A stretch of 64,000 nucleotides of DNA, from NCBI GenBank assembly GCA_963737225.1, contig CAVTSA010000013.1, forward strand, positions 1 to 64,000. The letters run 5' to 3'. A program made the translations under genes and the position numbers. The notes beneath the pieces were generated by a model. That model did no database searches. It had not been told where the DNA came from and was given only the letters and a program-made list of their open reading frames with translations. Of this stretch, positions 35,185-43,359 are shown in pieces (within the stretch, counting starts at the first letter, position 1; each line of letters starts with the position of its first letter). This stretch comes from CAVTSA01 sp963737225. Lineage in GTDB: Bacteria > Chloroflexota > Dormibacteria > Dormibacterales > Dormibacteraceae.

Positions 35185-35213
35185 GCATACCGCTCGAGTA
35201 GGCCGTGCCCGAC

Positions 35214-35273
35214 TGCCGGCACTGGGGCCTCCCCGCCGTCTTTCCTGCCCCGAATGCCCCTCGAATGCCGGCA
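35214..35273. repeat. Twin palindrome, TGCCGGCA pair at 52 bp
   Basis: TGCCGGCACT at 35214 and 35266, extended to ACTGCCGGCACTGGGG / AATGCCGGCACTCGGG. Centres 52 bp apart, ten more than the usual 42. Lies between vapB and the divergent kinase promoter. Confidence 0.55.
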
Positions 35274-35309
35274 CTCGGGGAGGGGCGGTCTTGCTATGGT
35301 CCGACCGCG

Positions 35310-35891
35310 GTGTCGACGTTGTTCCATCTGATCGGGTTTCCGGGGACTGGGAAGTACACGATCGCGCAGGCGATGCGGAACCGGCTCGAGGCGGCGGAGA
35401 GACCGGGCCGGGTGGTCGACAATCACTACGTGAACAACGTCATCTTCGGCCTCCTGGAGCCGGGTGCCGGGGTTCCGGAGGAGGCGTGGGCGCGCTGCGG
35501 AGAGGTCTGGAATCCCGTCCTCCAAACGGTCGAGACGCTGTCACCGCCGGCCTGGTGGTTCATCGTCACCAACTACCTGGTCGAGGACAAGGGCGATCGG
35601 GAATGGATGGACCGGGTCGCCGCCGTGGCCAGGCGTCGCGGCTCTGATTACGTCCCGGTACGGCTGCTCTGCGCTCGCGAGGAGCTGATGCGTCGCGTCA
35701 CCGGCCCTGCCCGCCGGGACCGTCGCAAGATCACCGATCCCGCGGTGCTGGAGCGCCTGCTCGACACCACTCCGCTGCTGACGCCGGCCGGACCGCGCAC
35801 GCTCACGCTCGACGTCACGCACCTCAGCGCGGACGCCGCCGCGGAGCGAATCCTCGTCCACGCCGCCCAGGCGAGCGAAGCGGAGGCATAG
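35310..35891 (+). CDS. P-loop kinase-like protein
   Basis: 193 residues. Walker A IGFPGTGKYTIA at residue ~8 and a small AAA_33/kinase-like fold with LLCAREELMRRVTGPARRDRRKITDP. The GTG at 35310 follows TATGGT by 9 nt. Substrate unknown; it is followed 9 bp later by the RidA gene and may lead the plus-strand catabolic operon. Confidence 0.65.
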   Translation: MSTLFHLIGFPGTGKYTIAQAMRNRLEAAERPGRVVDNHYVNNVIFGLLEPGAGVPEEAWARCGEVWNPVLQTVETLSPPAWWFIVTNYLVEDKGDREWMDRVAAVARRRGSDYVPVRLLCAREELMRRVTGPARRDRRKITDPAVLERLLDTTPLLTPAGPRTLTLDVTHLSADAAAERILVHAAQASEAEA

Positions 35892-35900
35892 GAGGTCCGG

Positions 35901-36299
35901 ATGGAGCTGGTCAACCCCCCTGAGCTCGGCCCGCCGGTGGGGTTCTCGCATGCGGCGCGTGCGGGCGACCTCGTCTACACCGGGGGACAGATCGGGTGTG
36001 ACGCGAGCGGCCGCGTCGTCGCCCCCGGCGATCTGGTCGCGCAGTTCGGCCTCGCGCTCACCAACGTCGCAACCGCCCTGCGCGCCGCCGGGTGCCGGCC
36101 CCAGGACGCGATGAAGCTGACCTACTTCGTGACCGACGTGCCCGTGTACCGCGCCCACCTGAAAGAGATCGGCGCCGCCTACCGGGCGGTGTTCGGGCGC
36201 CACTATCCGGCCACCTCGCTGTTCGGCATCCAGGAGCTGTTCGACGCCCAGGCCCTGGTCGAGATCGAGTGCGTCGCGGTGCGGGGTGCCGGGACGTGA
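35901..36299 (+). CDS. RidA family protein (enamine/imine deaminase type)
   Basis: 132 residues. Family motifs VYTGGQIGCDASGRVV, NVATALRAAGCRPQDAMKLTYFVTD and PATSLFGIQELFDAQALVEIE. The Arg of the C-terminal R-x-V-E/Q active motif is not obvious. RidA relatives hydrolyse enamine intermediates, expected after dearomatisation of an aminobenzoyl-CoA. GGAGGT 6 nt before the ATG; stop overlaps the next start as GTGA. Confidence 0.85.
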   Translation: MELVNPPELGPPVGFSHAARAGDLVYTGGQIGCDASGRVVAPGDLVAQFGLALTNVATALRAAGCRPQDAMKLTYFVTDVPVYRAHLKEIGAAYRAVFGRHYPATSLFGIQELFDAQALVEIECVAVRGAGT

Positions 36300-37108
36300 G
36301 CCGCGAGATCAGGGCGTGGAGGCATTTCGACTACGACGAGGAGGGCGGCGTAGCGACGGTCACGTTCACCCGGCCGGAACGGCTCAACTCCCTCACGTTC
36401 GAGGTCTACGCCGACCTCCGCGACCTCACCGCGGGCCTGCCCGAGCGCCACCGCGACGTCCGCGTGCTGGTGCTGCGCGGGACCGGACGTGGCTTCTGCT
36501 CGGGCGGGGACGTGGAGGAGATCATCGGCCGGCTGGTGGGAGCGCCGGTCCGCGACATCTACGACTTCGCCCGCCTGACCGGCGCCTGCGTGCGCAACCT
36601 GCGTGAGATGCCGCAGCCGGTGGTGGCAGCCGTCAACGGGGTGGCCGCGGGTGCCGGCGCGGTGCTCGCGGCGGCGGCCGACCTGCGGGTGCTCGCCGAC
36701 TCAGCCACGTTCGAGTTCCTGTTCACCAAGGTCGGGATCTCGGGCGGGGACATGGGGGTGGCCTGGCTGTTGCCGCGTCTGGTCGGCCTCGGGCGCGCGT
36801 CGGAGCTGTTGCTGCTGGGAGACCGTATCGACGCGCGGACCGCCCGCGACTACGGGCTCGCCACCCGCGTGGTGCCGGATGGCGAGCTGGATCAGGCGGT
36901 CGGGCAGGTCACGGGCTCGCTCCTCCGACGAGGGCCGTGGGGTCTCGCGATGACCAAGGAGATGCTCATCAGGGGCGCCACCATCGACTTCTCCTCGGCA
37001 GTCGAGATGGAGGCCTGGACCCAGGCACTGCTGATGTCGGGCGAGGACTTCCGGGCCTACCACGCCGGCTTCACGGGTGGCTCGCGCCCGGACTATCGAG
37101 GGCGCTGA
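36296..37108 (+). CDS. Enoyl-CoA hydratase/isomerase family protein
   Basis: 270 residues, crotonase fold. VATVTFTRPERLNSLT at the N-terminus; oxyanion-hole segments RGFCSGGDVEEI and VNGVAAGAGAVLAAAADLRV; MGVAWLLPRLVG follows with neither catalytic Glu in the standard hydratase position clear. Coupled to RidA by GTGA. Likely hydrates or opens a CoA intermediate of the aromatic pathway. Confidence 0.85.
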   Translation: MSREIRAWRHFDYDEEGGVATVTFTRPERLNSLTFEVYADLRDLTAGLPERHRDVRVLVLRGTGRGFCSGGDVEEIIGRLVGAPVRDIYDFARLTGACVRNLREMPQPVVAAVNGVAAGAGAVLAAAADLRVLADSATFEFLFTKVGISGGDMGVAWLLPRLVGLGRASELLLLGDRIDARTARDYGLATRVVPDGELDQAVGQVTGSLLRRGPWGLAMTKEMLIRGATIDFSSAVEMEAWTQALLMSGEDFRAYHAGFTGGSRPDYRGR

Positions 37109-37109
37109 G

Positions 37110-38228
37110 GTGGACCTCGACCTGACCGAAGAGGACGAGCAGATCCGCGCTGCCGCCGAACGCGCCGCGCGTGAGGTGCTGGCACCCGAGGCGCGCTCGG
37201 TGGACGAGCAGCGACGGTTCGAGCGGGAGACGGTCTTCGAGCTGGGGGCGCGTGGCCTGCTCGACGAGCGCCTCTCGGCGATGCAGACGGCGCTGATCGC
37301 GGAGGAGCTGGGTCGCGTCGACTCCTCCGCCCGAGGCTTCGTCACCGTCCAGTCCGGCCTCGTGGCCCGGTCGCTGGCGGAGTTCGCGGACGGCGATGAG
37401 GTCCGATCGTGGCTCACCCGCCTGCGTTCTGGCGATGCCATCGGGTGCTACGCCCTGACCGAGCCCGGCGCGGGATCGGACCTGCGCTCGATCGCGTCAC
37501 AGGCGGCCCCGGTCCCGGGTGGTTACCGGATCTCGGGTGAGAAGCACTGGATCACGAACGGCGGTGTCGCTGATCGTGCGCTGTACTTCGCGGTCGCGCC
37601 AGAGGGGCTGACCGCGTTCTGGGTGCCCACCGACGCGCCCGGGCTGCGCCGCTCGCCGATGCCGGACCAGGAGCTCGGCCATCGCGCGTCGAACCACGCC
37701 CACCTGGTGCTGGACGAGGTCGAGGTGCCAGGTGCCGCGGTGGTGGGGGCGGCCGGCGGCGGACACCGGGTCGCTCTCTGGGCTCTGGGTCAGGGCCGGC
37801 TGGGGGTGGCGGCCGGGGCGCTGGGAGTGCTGCGGGCGTCGCTCGACGCGTCGGTCACGTTCGCACGGGAGCGGCGCCAGTTCGGCCGGCGGATCGGGGA
37901 CTTCGAGATGGTGCAGGCGGCGATCGCGGACATGGCGGCGGCGGCGGCGGCGGGGCGGCTCCTGGTGCGAGAGGCGGCCTGGCTCCGGGATGCCGGTCGC
38001 GACAACCGGCAGGCGGTCGCGATCGCCAAGCTGTTCTGCACCGAGGCGGCGCTGCACGCGGCCGACCAGGCGATCCTCCTCCACGGGGCGCGGGGCTACG
38101 CGAACGGATATCCGGTGGAGCGCTACTGGCGGGATGCCAAAGGGATGCAGATCTACGAGGGCACCTCCCACGTGCAGCGCCTGATCATCGCCCGCACCCT
38201 GCTCGGCCGCGACGCGACCACCGCCTGA
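37110..38228 (+). CDS. Acyl-CoA dehydrogenase
   Basis: 372 residues. FAD/substrate motifs CYALTEPGAGSDLRS and GEKHWITNGGVADRALYFAV; C-terminal GARGYANGYPVERYWRDAKGMQIYEGTSHVQRLIIARTLLG with the Glu base in YEGTS. GTG 1 nt after the hydratase stop, so same operon. Oxidises an acyl-CoA, passing electrons to ETF. Confidence 0.9.
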   Translation: MDLDLTEEDEQIRAAAERAAREVLAPEARSVDEQRRFERETVFELGARGLLDERLSAMQTALIAEELGRVDSSARGFVTVQSGLVARSLAEFADGDEVRSWLTRLRSGDAIGCYALTEPGAGSDLRSIASQAAPVPGGYRISGEKHWITNGGVADRALYFAVAPEGLTAFWVPTDAPGLRRSPMPDQELGHRASNHAHLVLDEVEVPGAAVVGAAGGGHRVALWALGQGRLGVAAGALGVLRASLDASVTFARERRQFGRRIGDFEMVQAAIADMAAAAAAGRLLVREAAWLRDAGRDNRQAVAIAKLFCTEAALHAADQAILLHGARGYANGYPVERYWRDAKGMQIYEGTSHVQRLIIARTLLGRDATTA

Positions 38229-38239
38229 CCGTCGCCGGG

Positions 38240-38293
38240 CGTCTGTACACAGACGCACCTCGTTCCGGGCGGAGAGGGGTGCTGCTGTATACA
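38240..38293. repeat. Twin palindrome element, family B
   Basis: CGTCTGTACACAGACG (38240-38255) and a weaker CTGTATACAAACG (TGTATACA 38286-38293). Centres 38247.5 and 38289.5, exactly 42 bp apart. The second copy coincides with the TATACA -10 box of the next gene. Confidence 0.75.
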
Positions 38294-38301
38294 AACGTCC
38301 T

Positions 38302-39105
38302 GTGGCGACCTACGAGCTCATCAAGTACCAGGCGCTCGGCAACGACTACCTGGTGCTCGACCTGCCGGCCGACCTGGACTCGCTTCGCCGCCTCCTGCCG
38401 ATCCTCTGTGACCGCCAGCGCGGGCTCGGCTCGGACGGGCTCCTCGCCTTCGATCGCGAACGGATGTCCGTGCGCATCCTGAACCCGGACGGGTCGGAGG
38501 CGGAGAAGAGCGGCAACGGGTTGCGCATCGTCGCCTGCCACGCCATCCTCGAGCACGAGGCCCCGGAGCACTTCCTGCTGCACACCCAGGACCACGCCAA
38601 CGCGGTACGGGTCCTGAGCGTCGGCGGGCCCGAGGTCTGGAGCGCGATCGAGATCGGGAGGCCGCGCTTCGTGCCCGACGACTGGGTCGAGCTCGAGACG
38701 CCGGCGGGAAGCGTGCGGGCCCGGCTGGTCGAGGTCGGCAATCCCCACTGCGTCGTCTTCGGTGAGCCGGTGACCGAGTCGCGGGCGCGGGAGCTGGGCC
38801 CGCTGCTGGAGCGTCACCCCCGCTTCCCCAACCGCACCAACGTGCAGCTCGCCGAGGTGCGCGACCCCTCCCACCTCTCGGCGGTGATCTGGGAGCGTGG
38901 AGCGGGGTACACGCTGGCGTCGGGGACCAGCGCGTCGGCGGTGGCGGCGGCGGCGATGCGGATCGGGCTGGCCGACGACGAGGTGGCGGTGGAGATGCCG
39001 GGCGGGACGCTGACGGTCAGGCGGCTGGCCGGCGGTGAGCTCGAGCAGTCGGGACCGGCCCGCCGCGTGTATCGCGCGGTGGTGGACACCGCCGACCTGG
39101 TCTGA
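38302..39105 (+). CDS. Diaminopimelate epimerase-fold protein lacking both catalytic cysteines
   Basis: 267 residues, full-length DapF two-lobed fold: YELIKYQALGNDYLVLD, SGNGLRIVACHA, VGNPHCVVFGE, ERGAGYTLASGTSASAVAAAAM. In active DapF the first motif is GNGxRC and the second ACGSGAC; here the two cysteines are Ile and Ser. The two-base thiol mechanism therefore cannot operate. GTG start 8 nt after TATACA. It could be a different isomerase or a binding protein; a canonical DapF would have to be encoded elsewhere. Confidence 0.8.
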   Translation: MATYELIKYQALGNDYLVLDLPADLDSLRRLLPILCDRQRGLGSDGLLAFDRERMSVRILNPDGSEAEKSGNGLRIVACHAILEHEAPEHFLLHTQDHANAVRVLSVGGPEVWSAIEIGRPRFVPDDWVELETPAGSVRARLVEVGNPHCVVFGEPVTESRARELGPLLERHPRFPNRTNVQLAEVRDPSHLSAVIWERGAGYTLASGTSASAVAAAAMRIGLADDEVAVEMPGGTLTVRRLAGGELEQSGPARRVYRAVVDTADLV

Positions 39106-39371
39106 ACGGCGGCGGCCCCGGAGAGGGCAGCGCCGGTCCGGCGCGCCGGCGCGGCGGGTGGTGCTAGGGTGTCCGGCGGGGTTACGTGGCAGCCGCGTGA
39201 CAGGTGGCCGCGGGGCATGCACGCGGTCGACGCCAGTGCCGCCGCCTCGAGGAACCAGCCAGATTCGCGCTTCGCCGGTCGGGGATGCGGTGCGCCCCTT
39301 CGAGATCCGAGCCGTCCCCGGTGCGAACCGTTGCGCACCTCCGGAGTTCCTGCGATTGGAAGGAGGACACG
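39106..39371 (+). promoter_or_regulatory. Promoter and ~190-nt leader of the S53 peptidase gene
   Basis: TGCTAGGGT near 39163-39171 is an extended -10, leaving a long leader, in contrast with the leaderless genes nearby. Stems are possible (GGGG-ATGCGGTGC-CCCC type), but no known riboswitch class is recognised. A GC-rich dyad just after dapF (39128-39155) may be its terminator. Confidence 0.4.
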
Positions 39372-40925
39372 ATGAGCACACCCTGGGTGCAGATTCACGA
39401 CAGCGAACCACGGCGCCCGGCCGGCGTGGAACGGGTCGACGAGGTCGTTCCCGACCAGCCGATCACGGTCACCGTCACCGTCCGCGGGCGCGACCTCGAG
39501 GGTCTCGACGCGACCGTCCGCCTGCTCGATGAGACGCCGCTCGCCGAACGCCGCTACCTGACGCGGTCCGAGCTGGCCGAGCGCCACGGCGCCGGCCGCA
39601 GCGACCTGGAGCGGGTGGCGTCCTTCTACCGCGAGCAGGGCCTCCTGGTGGTCGAGCAGAGCGTTGCCCGGCGATGCGTGGTGGTTCGAGCCGGTGCACG
39701 CGCGGTCGCCGCCGCGTTCGGGGTGTCGTTCGGGACGTACCGGCATCCGGCCGGCTCGTACCGCGGACTGGACGGGCCTTACTCGGTCCCTGCCGACCTG
39801 GCCGACGTGATCACGGCCGTGCTCGGCTTGGAGGATCGTCCGCAGGCCGAGACCAGGCACATCGTGAACGCACAGGGGCCCGCCGGCGCCCTGCCGCCGG
39901 TCGAGGTCGGCGAGATCTACGCCTTTCCGGAAGCCACGTCGGGCTCCGCGCCGTGCGCCGGCATCGTCGAGCTGGGCGGAGGGTACACGCAGTCGGATCT
40001 CGACACCTTCTTCCAGCAGGCCGGCCTGCCCACCCCCACCGTTGTCGCGGTGCCCGTCGACGGCGCCGCCAACGCCCCCTCCGGAGGGACCGGCGCGGAT
40101 GTAGAGGTCGCGCTCGACATCGAGGTGGTGGGCGCGGTCGCGCCCGGGGCCCGCGTTGCGGTCTACTTCGCGCCCAACACCGACCAGGGCTTTTACGACG
40201 CCGTCACCACCGCCGTCCACGACACGTCCAACCAGCCCTCGGTGATCTCCATCAGCTGGGGCGGCCCGGAGTCGTCCTGGACCGCGGCGGCCATGACTCA
40301 GATGGAGCAGGCATTCCAGGACGCCGCCGCGGTCGGCGTCACGGTGACCGCCGCCTCCGGGGACTCAGGCTCCTCGGACGGCGTCGACGATGGCCTGGCG
40401 CACGTGGACTTTCCGGCCTCCGCCCCTCACGCGCTCGGCTGCGGCGGAACCCGGTTGACCTCGCGCGGCACCACCTGGCAGCAGGACGTGGTGTGGAACG
40501 AGGGCGGAGGCGCCACCGGCGGCGGGGTCAGCGTCCAGTTCGCGCTCCCCTCCTACCAGGATTCGGCCGGGGTTCCCGCCTCCGCGAACCCCGGTGGCCA
40601 GGCGGGCCGCGGGGTGCCGGACGTGGCCGGCGACGCTGACCCCACAACCGGGTACGCGATCTATGTCGGCGGCCAGACTCAGGGGGTGGGGGGGACCAGC
40701 GCGGTCGCACCCCTCTGGGCGGGGCTCACCCTGCTCCTCAACGAGCACCTCGGAAAGGCGGCCGGCTTCGTGAACCCGCAGCTCTACGCGCTGCTCGGAA
40801 CCAACGCGTTCCACCAGGTCACCTCGGGCACCAACGGCGCGTACTCGGCCGGGCCGGGGTGGAACGCTTGCTGTGGCCTCGGCACCCCTGAGGGCCAGAA
40901 CCTGCTGAGCTCGCTCTCGGGTTGA
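39372..40925 (+). CDS. S53 family serine peptidase (kumamolisin-like)
   Basis: 517 residues. Pro-domain ~1-150 (VTVTVRGRDLEG…RRCVVVRAGARAVAAAFGVSFGTYRHP), then the catalytic domain: DVEVALDIEVVGAVAPGA (Glu/Asp of the Ser-Glu-Asp set), SISWGGPESSW, TAASGDSGSSDG (oxyanion Asp) and GGTSAVAPLWAGL (nucleophile Ser). No signal peptide, as in kumamolisin; C-terminal YSAGPGWNACCGLGTPEG fits the Ca site. AGGAGG upstream of the ATG. An acid-stable extracellular peptidase is expected. Confidence 0.88.
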   Translation: MSTPWVQIHDSEPRRPAGVERVDEVVPDQPITVTVTVRGRDLEGLDATVRLLDETPLAERRYLTRSELAERHGAGRSDLERVASFYREQGLLVVEQSVARRCVVVRAGARAVAAAFGVSFGTYRHPAGSYRGLDGPYSVPADLADVITAVLGLEDRPQAETRHIVNAQGPAGALPPVEVGEIYAFPEATSGSAPCAGIVELGGGYTQSDLDTFFQQAGLPTPTVVAVPVDGAANAPSGGTGADVEVALDIEVVGAVAPGARVAVYFAPNTDQGFYDAVTTAVHDTSNQPSVISISWGGPESSWTAAAMTQMEQAFQDAAAVGVTVTAASGDSGSSDGVDDGLAHVDFPASAPHALGCGGTRLTSRGTTWQQDVVWNEGGGATGGGVSVQFALPSYQDSAGVPASANPGGQAGRGVPDVAGDADPTTGYAIYVGGQTQGVGGTSAVAPLWAGLTLLLNEHLGKAAGFVNPQLYALLGTNAFHQVTSGTNGAYSAGPGWNACCGLGTPEGQNLLSSLSG

Positions 40926-40931
40926 CGGGGC

Positions 40932-41369
40932 TCAGAGCGCGTCGTACGGGACGTCCGGCTGCCGGCGCCCGGAAAGAATGCGGAGCAGAGCCACCAGCCC
41001 CGCCGCGAGCAGCGTGTAGACGATGATCGCCACCAGGCACGCGACCTCGAACACGTGGGCGCCCGCTGCAGGGGTGCCGAAGATGCCCTGGAAGGGCGCC
41101 ACCAGCGGAGCGGAAACGCCGTAGACGAAGCTCACGAACGCGGACTCCGTCGACGCCCCGAGCAGCAGGCCCAGGAATCGGGCCGCGATGACGACGTCGA
41201 TCACGGCGACTATCAGCCAGATCAGCGCGATCAGCCGGTACCAGGCCGCGGCCCGGCGCCGGGGCCCGACATACCCGCGGGTTGCGCGGTCGTCCCCGTA
41301 GCCCGTGGGGGACGTAGTGGTGCCGTACCGGCTCGTCGGTCGGTCGTCCGGAGGCGGCAGGTCGGTCAT
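40932..41369 (-). CDS. YggT family-like membrane protein
   Basis: 145 residues. A Pro/Arg-rich cytosolic N-terminus (~45 residues), then three hydrophobic segments: WYRLIALIWLIVAVIDVVIAARFLG, a YggT-like SFVYGVSAPLVAPFQGIFGTP, and VFEVACLVAIIVYTLLAAGLVALL. ATG with GGGAGG upstream. A dyad TTGGCCGTT…AACGGCAGCCAA (41385-41413) lies in its promoter. Function unknown. Confidence 0.7.
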   Translation of the reverse strand: MTDLPPPDDRPTSRYGTTTSPTGYGDDRATRGYVGPRRRAAAWYRLIALIWLIVAVIDVVIAARFLGLLLGASTESAFVSFVYGVSAPLVAPFQGIFGTPAAGAHVFEVACLVAIIVYTLLAAGLVALLRILSGRRQPDVPYDAL

Positions 41370-41515
41370 GGTGTGCCTCCCATGGTTGGCCGTTTCATAC
41401 CGAACGGCAGCCAAAAGAGTATATCAGCGCTGTCACCTTTCTCTCGCAGGGCCGCCCGGCAAGGAGAACCCGGACCATCGTGAGCGGACCCCCGGCGCCC
41501 GCCGCCGGGCTCGGG

Positions 41516-42022
41516 TCAGCCGCCGGCCGCGCGCGCCGCGGCCACCGCGATCAGCAGCGCGACGATCCCGATCACGGCGACGACCAGGCAGAGCGCGAGG
41601 TTGATGTATCCGAGCAGCAGCCCGGCCAGGGCCATCCCTCCACCGCCTTCCCCGGTGTGCCGAATCTGCCCGCGCGCGAGGTGACCGAAGATGATGGCGA
41701 GGATCGGGGCCACGACGGGGAACATCACCCAACCCAGGATCCCGCAGACAAGACTTGCGATCGCCATGCCGTTGGTGGGAGCCGCCGGCACCACCTGAAG
41801 CCCGAGCGGTGGGGGGTAGGCGGCAGCCGGCGGGGCCTCGGTGATCGGTTGATAGCCGGGCGCCTCGTAGCCCGGCGGCGGTCCGGGATCCCAGGCTCGT
41901 CCCGCCGGCGGAGAGGAAAGCTGCGGTGCCGGCCGCTGATCGGCCTCGCCCGCCGACCAGTTCGGCGAGCCGGCCGGGCCTGAGCGCGGCGGGCCGGAGG
42001 GTGGCGGAGGTGCCTGACTCAC
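41516..42022 (-). CDS. DUF4190 domain membrane protein
   Basis: 168 residues. Proline-rich cytosolic N-terminus (~80 residues), then AIASLVCGILGWVMFPVVAPILAIIFGHLARGQIRHTGEGGGGMALAGLLLGYINLAL, the DUF4190 two-helix pattern with its Gly-rich hinge, and a terminal helix. Function unknown. Confidence 0.8.
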   Translation of the reverse strand: MSQAPPPPSGPPRSGPAGSPNWSAGEADQRPAPQLSSPPAGRAWDPGPPPGYEAPGYQPITEAPPAAAYPPPLGLQVVPAAPTNGMAIASLVCGILGWVMFPVVAPILAIIFGHLARGQIRHTGEGGGGMALAGLLLGYINLALCLVVAVIGIVALLIAVAAARAAGG

Positions 42023-42071
42023 GACGGGGTGCAGGTATACGCCGGACCGCGTCCCACTGGCACCGGCCGGC

Positions 42072-43169
42072 TCACGCGGGCAGCGGTACCAGCTCGCGAG
42101 CGGCGCGGGTGAGGAGGCGGTACCCGTCGGGCGTGACCACCAGGTCGTCCTCGATGCGGACGCCTCCCCAGCCCGGGAGGTAGACGCCCGGTTCGATCGT
42201 GAACACCATCCCTTCCTCCACCACGAGTGTGGAACCGGGATCGAGCGACGGCGCTTCGTGGTCCTCGAGCCCGAGGCCGTGTCCCACCCGATGGAGGAAA
42301 TGCTCCGCGTGGCCGCCGTCGCGGATCACCCCGCGGGCAGCCTCGTCGATCGCGCCCGTGGTCACCCCAGGGCGGACGGCCGCGATCGCCCGATCGTGCG
42401 CCCGCAGCACGAGGTCGAAGACGCGCTGCTGTTCGGGGGACGGAATGCCGCAGCTGACGGTGCGCGTGGTATCGGCACAGTACCCGCCGACGGCGGCCCC
42501 GAAGTCCAGGAGCAGGAGGTCTCCCCGCCGGAGTCGGGTCGGCGCCGGGCGGTGATGCGGATCCGCCGAAGCCGGCCCCGCCTGGACCAGGCTCGGGAAG
42601 CTGAGCTGTGCGCCGGCGCCCTGGATCGCGTCGTCGATCAAGCGTCCGATCTCGATCTCGGTCATCCCCGCCCGCGCCTGGGCAAGCACGGAGCCGGTCA
42701 CCTGGTCCGTGATGCGTGCCGCCTCCTCCAGAAGGGCGATCTCCGGAGGGGTCTTCCGCAGTCGGAGTCCGCCCAGCACCGACGTCGCGTCGACCAGGGC
42801 TCTGGCCTGAACCCGTTCCTCCAGCCGCCACTGTGTCGCCAGTGTCAGGTGCTCGCTCTCCACCGCGAGCTTCTGAGGCCGCGTCCCAAGGACCTCGGCG
42901 ACCAGCGCATACGGGTCCTCGCCGTCCTTCCAACCCAGGACCTCGACGCCGCGGGCATCCGCTCTCGCCGGCTCTTCCTCGATGCCGGGGACGATCAGCA
43001 CCGTCACCTCGCCACCGGACACGGCCAGTGCCATCAGCCGTTCCATGGTCTCGGCGCGGAACCCGGTCAGATGCGCGATAGTGGCGGGCCGTGTCAGGAA
43101 GGCCGCGTCCACCTGCTCACGCGCCATCCAGGCGTTGAAGCCGGCGAGCGTGGTCGAAGCGCGCACCAC
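42072..43169 (-). CDS. Xaa-Pro aminopeptidase-like M24 metallopeptidase
   Basis: 365 residues. Creatinase N-domain (1-~125), pitta-bread catalytic domain: LLLLDFGAAVGGYCADTTRTV (two Asp ligands), HRVGHGLGLEDHE (His), FTIEPGVYLPGWGGVRIEDDLVV (two Glu). All five metal ligands present. GTG start 10 bp from the left end of the 180-bp inverted-repeat element. Confidence 0.88.
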   Translation of the reverse strand: MVRASTTLAGFNAWMAREQVDAAFLTRPATIAHLTGFRAETMERLMALAVSGGEVTVLIVPGIEEEPARADARGVEVLGWKDGEDPYALVAEVLGTRPQKLAVESEHLTLATQWRLEERVQARALVDATSVLGGLRLRKTPPEIALLEEAARITDQVTGSVLAQARAGMTEIEIGRLIDDAIQGAGAQLSFPSLVQAGPASADPHHRPAPTRLRRGDLLLLDFGAAVGGYCADTTRTVSCGIPSPEQQRVFDLVLRAHDRAIAAVRPGVTTGAIDEAARGVIRDGGHAEHFLHRVGHGLGLEDHEAPSLDPGSTLVVEEGMVFTIEPGVYLPGWGGVRIEDDLVVTPDGYRLLTRAARELVPLPA

Positions 43170-43170
43170 G

Positions 43171-43192
43171 GGCCGCGCCTAGGAGCGCGGCC
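43171..43192. terminator. Perfect GC hairpin GGCCGCGC/GCGCGGCC
   Basis: 8-bp stem with a CTAGGA loop immediately upstream of the pepP start; its right arm forms part of the left terminal repeat of the 180-bp element. Could terminate greA transcripts. Confidence 0.45.
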
Positions 43193-43359
43193 GGAAACCC
43201 GGCGAGAGCTGGGGCGGCCAGGTGGTGCAGATGCAAGGCGCCGCCGAGAAGCGCAGGGAATGCGGTCGTTCCCTCGTGACCGAGCATCACAGGCGGCAAC
43301 GCCGCAGATGTGCCGGATGGGCGTTTCAGATCCGTCGGGCCTTTTCGGCCGCGCTCCTA
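43180..43359. repeat. 180-bp element with 18-bp terminal inverted repeats (MITE-like)
   Basis: Left end TAGGAGCGCGGCCGGAAA (43180-43197) and right end, read on the minus strand, TAGGAGCGCGGCCGAAAA: 17 of 18 match. The interior has no ORF worth calling. It fills the entire greA-pepP gap, and its right TIR supplies the TAG stop of greA. Confidence 0.55.

Noticed and set aside
41385..41413. GCCGTTTCATACCGAACGGC dyad resembling family C
   Set aside because: Single copy, no partner 42 bp away on either side; listed only as a promoter dyad of the YggT-like gene.
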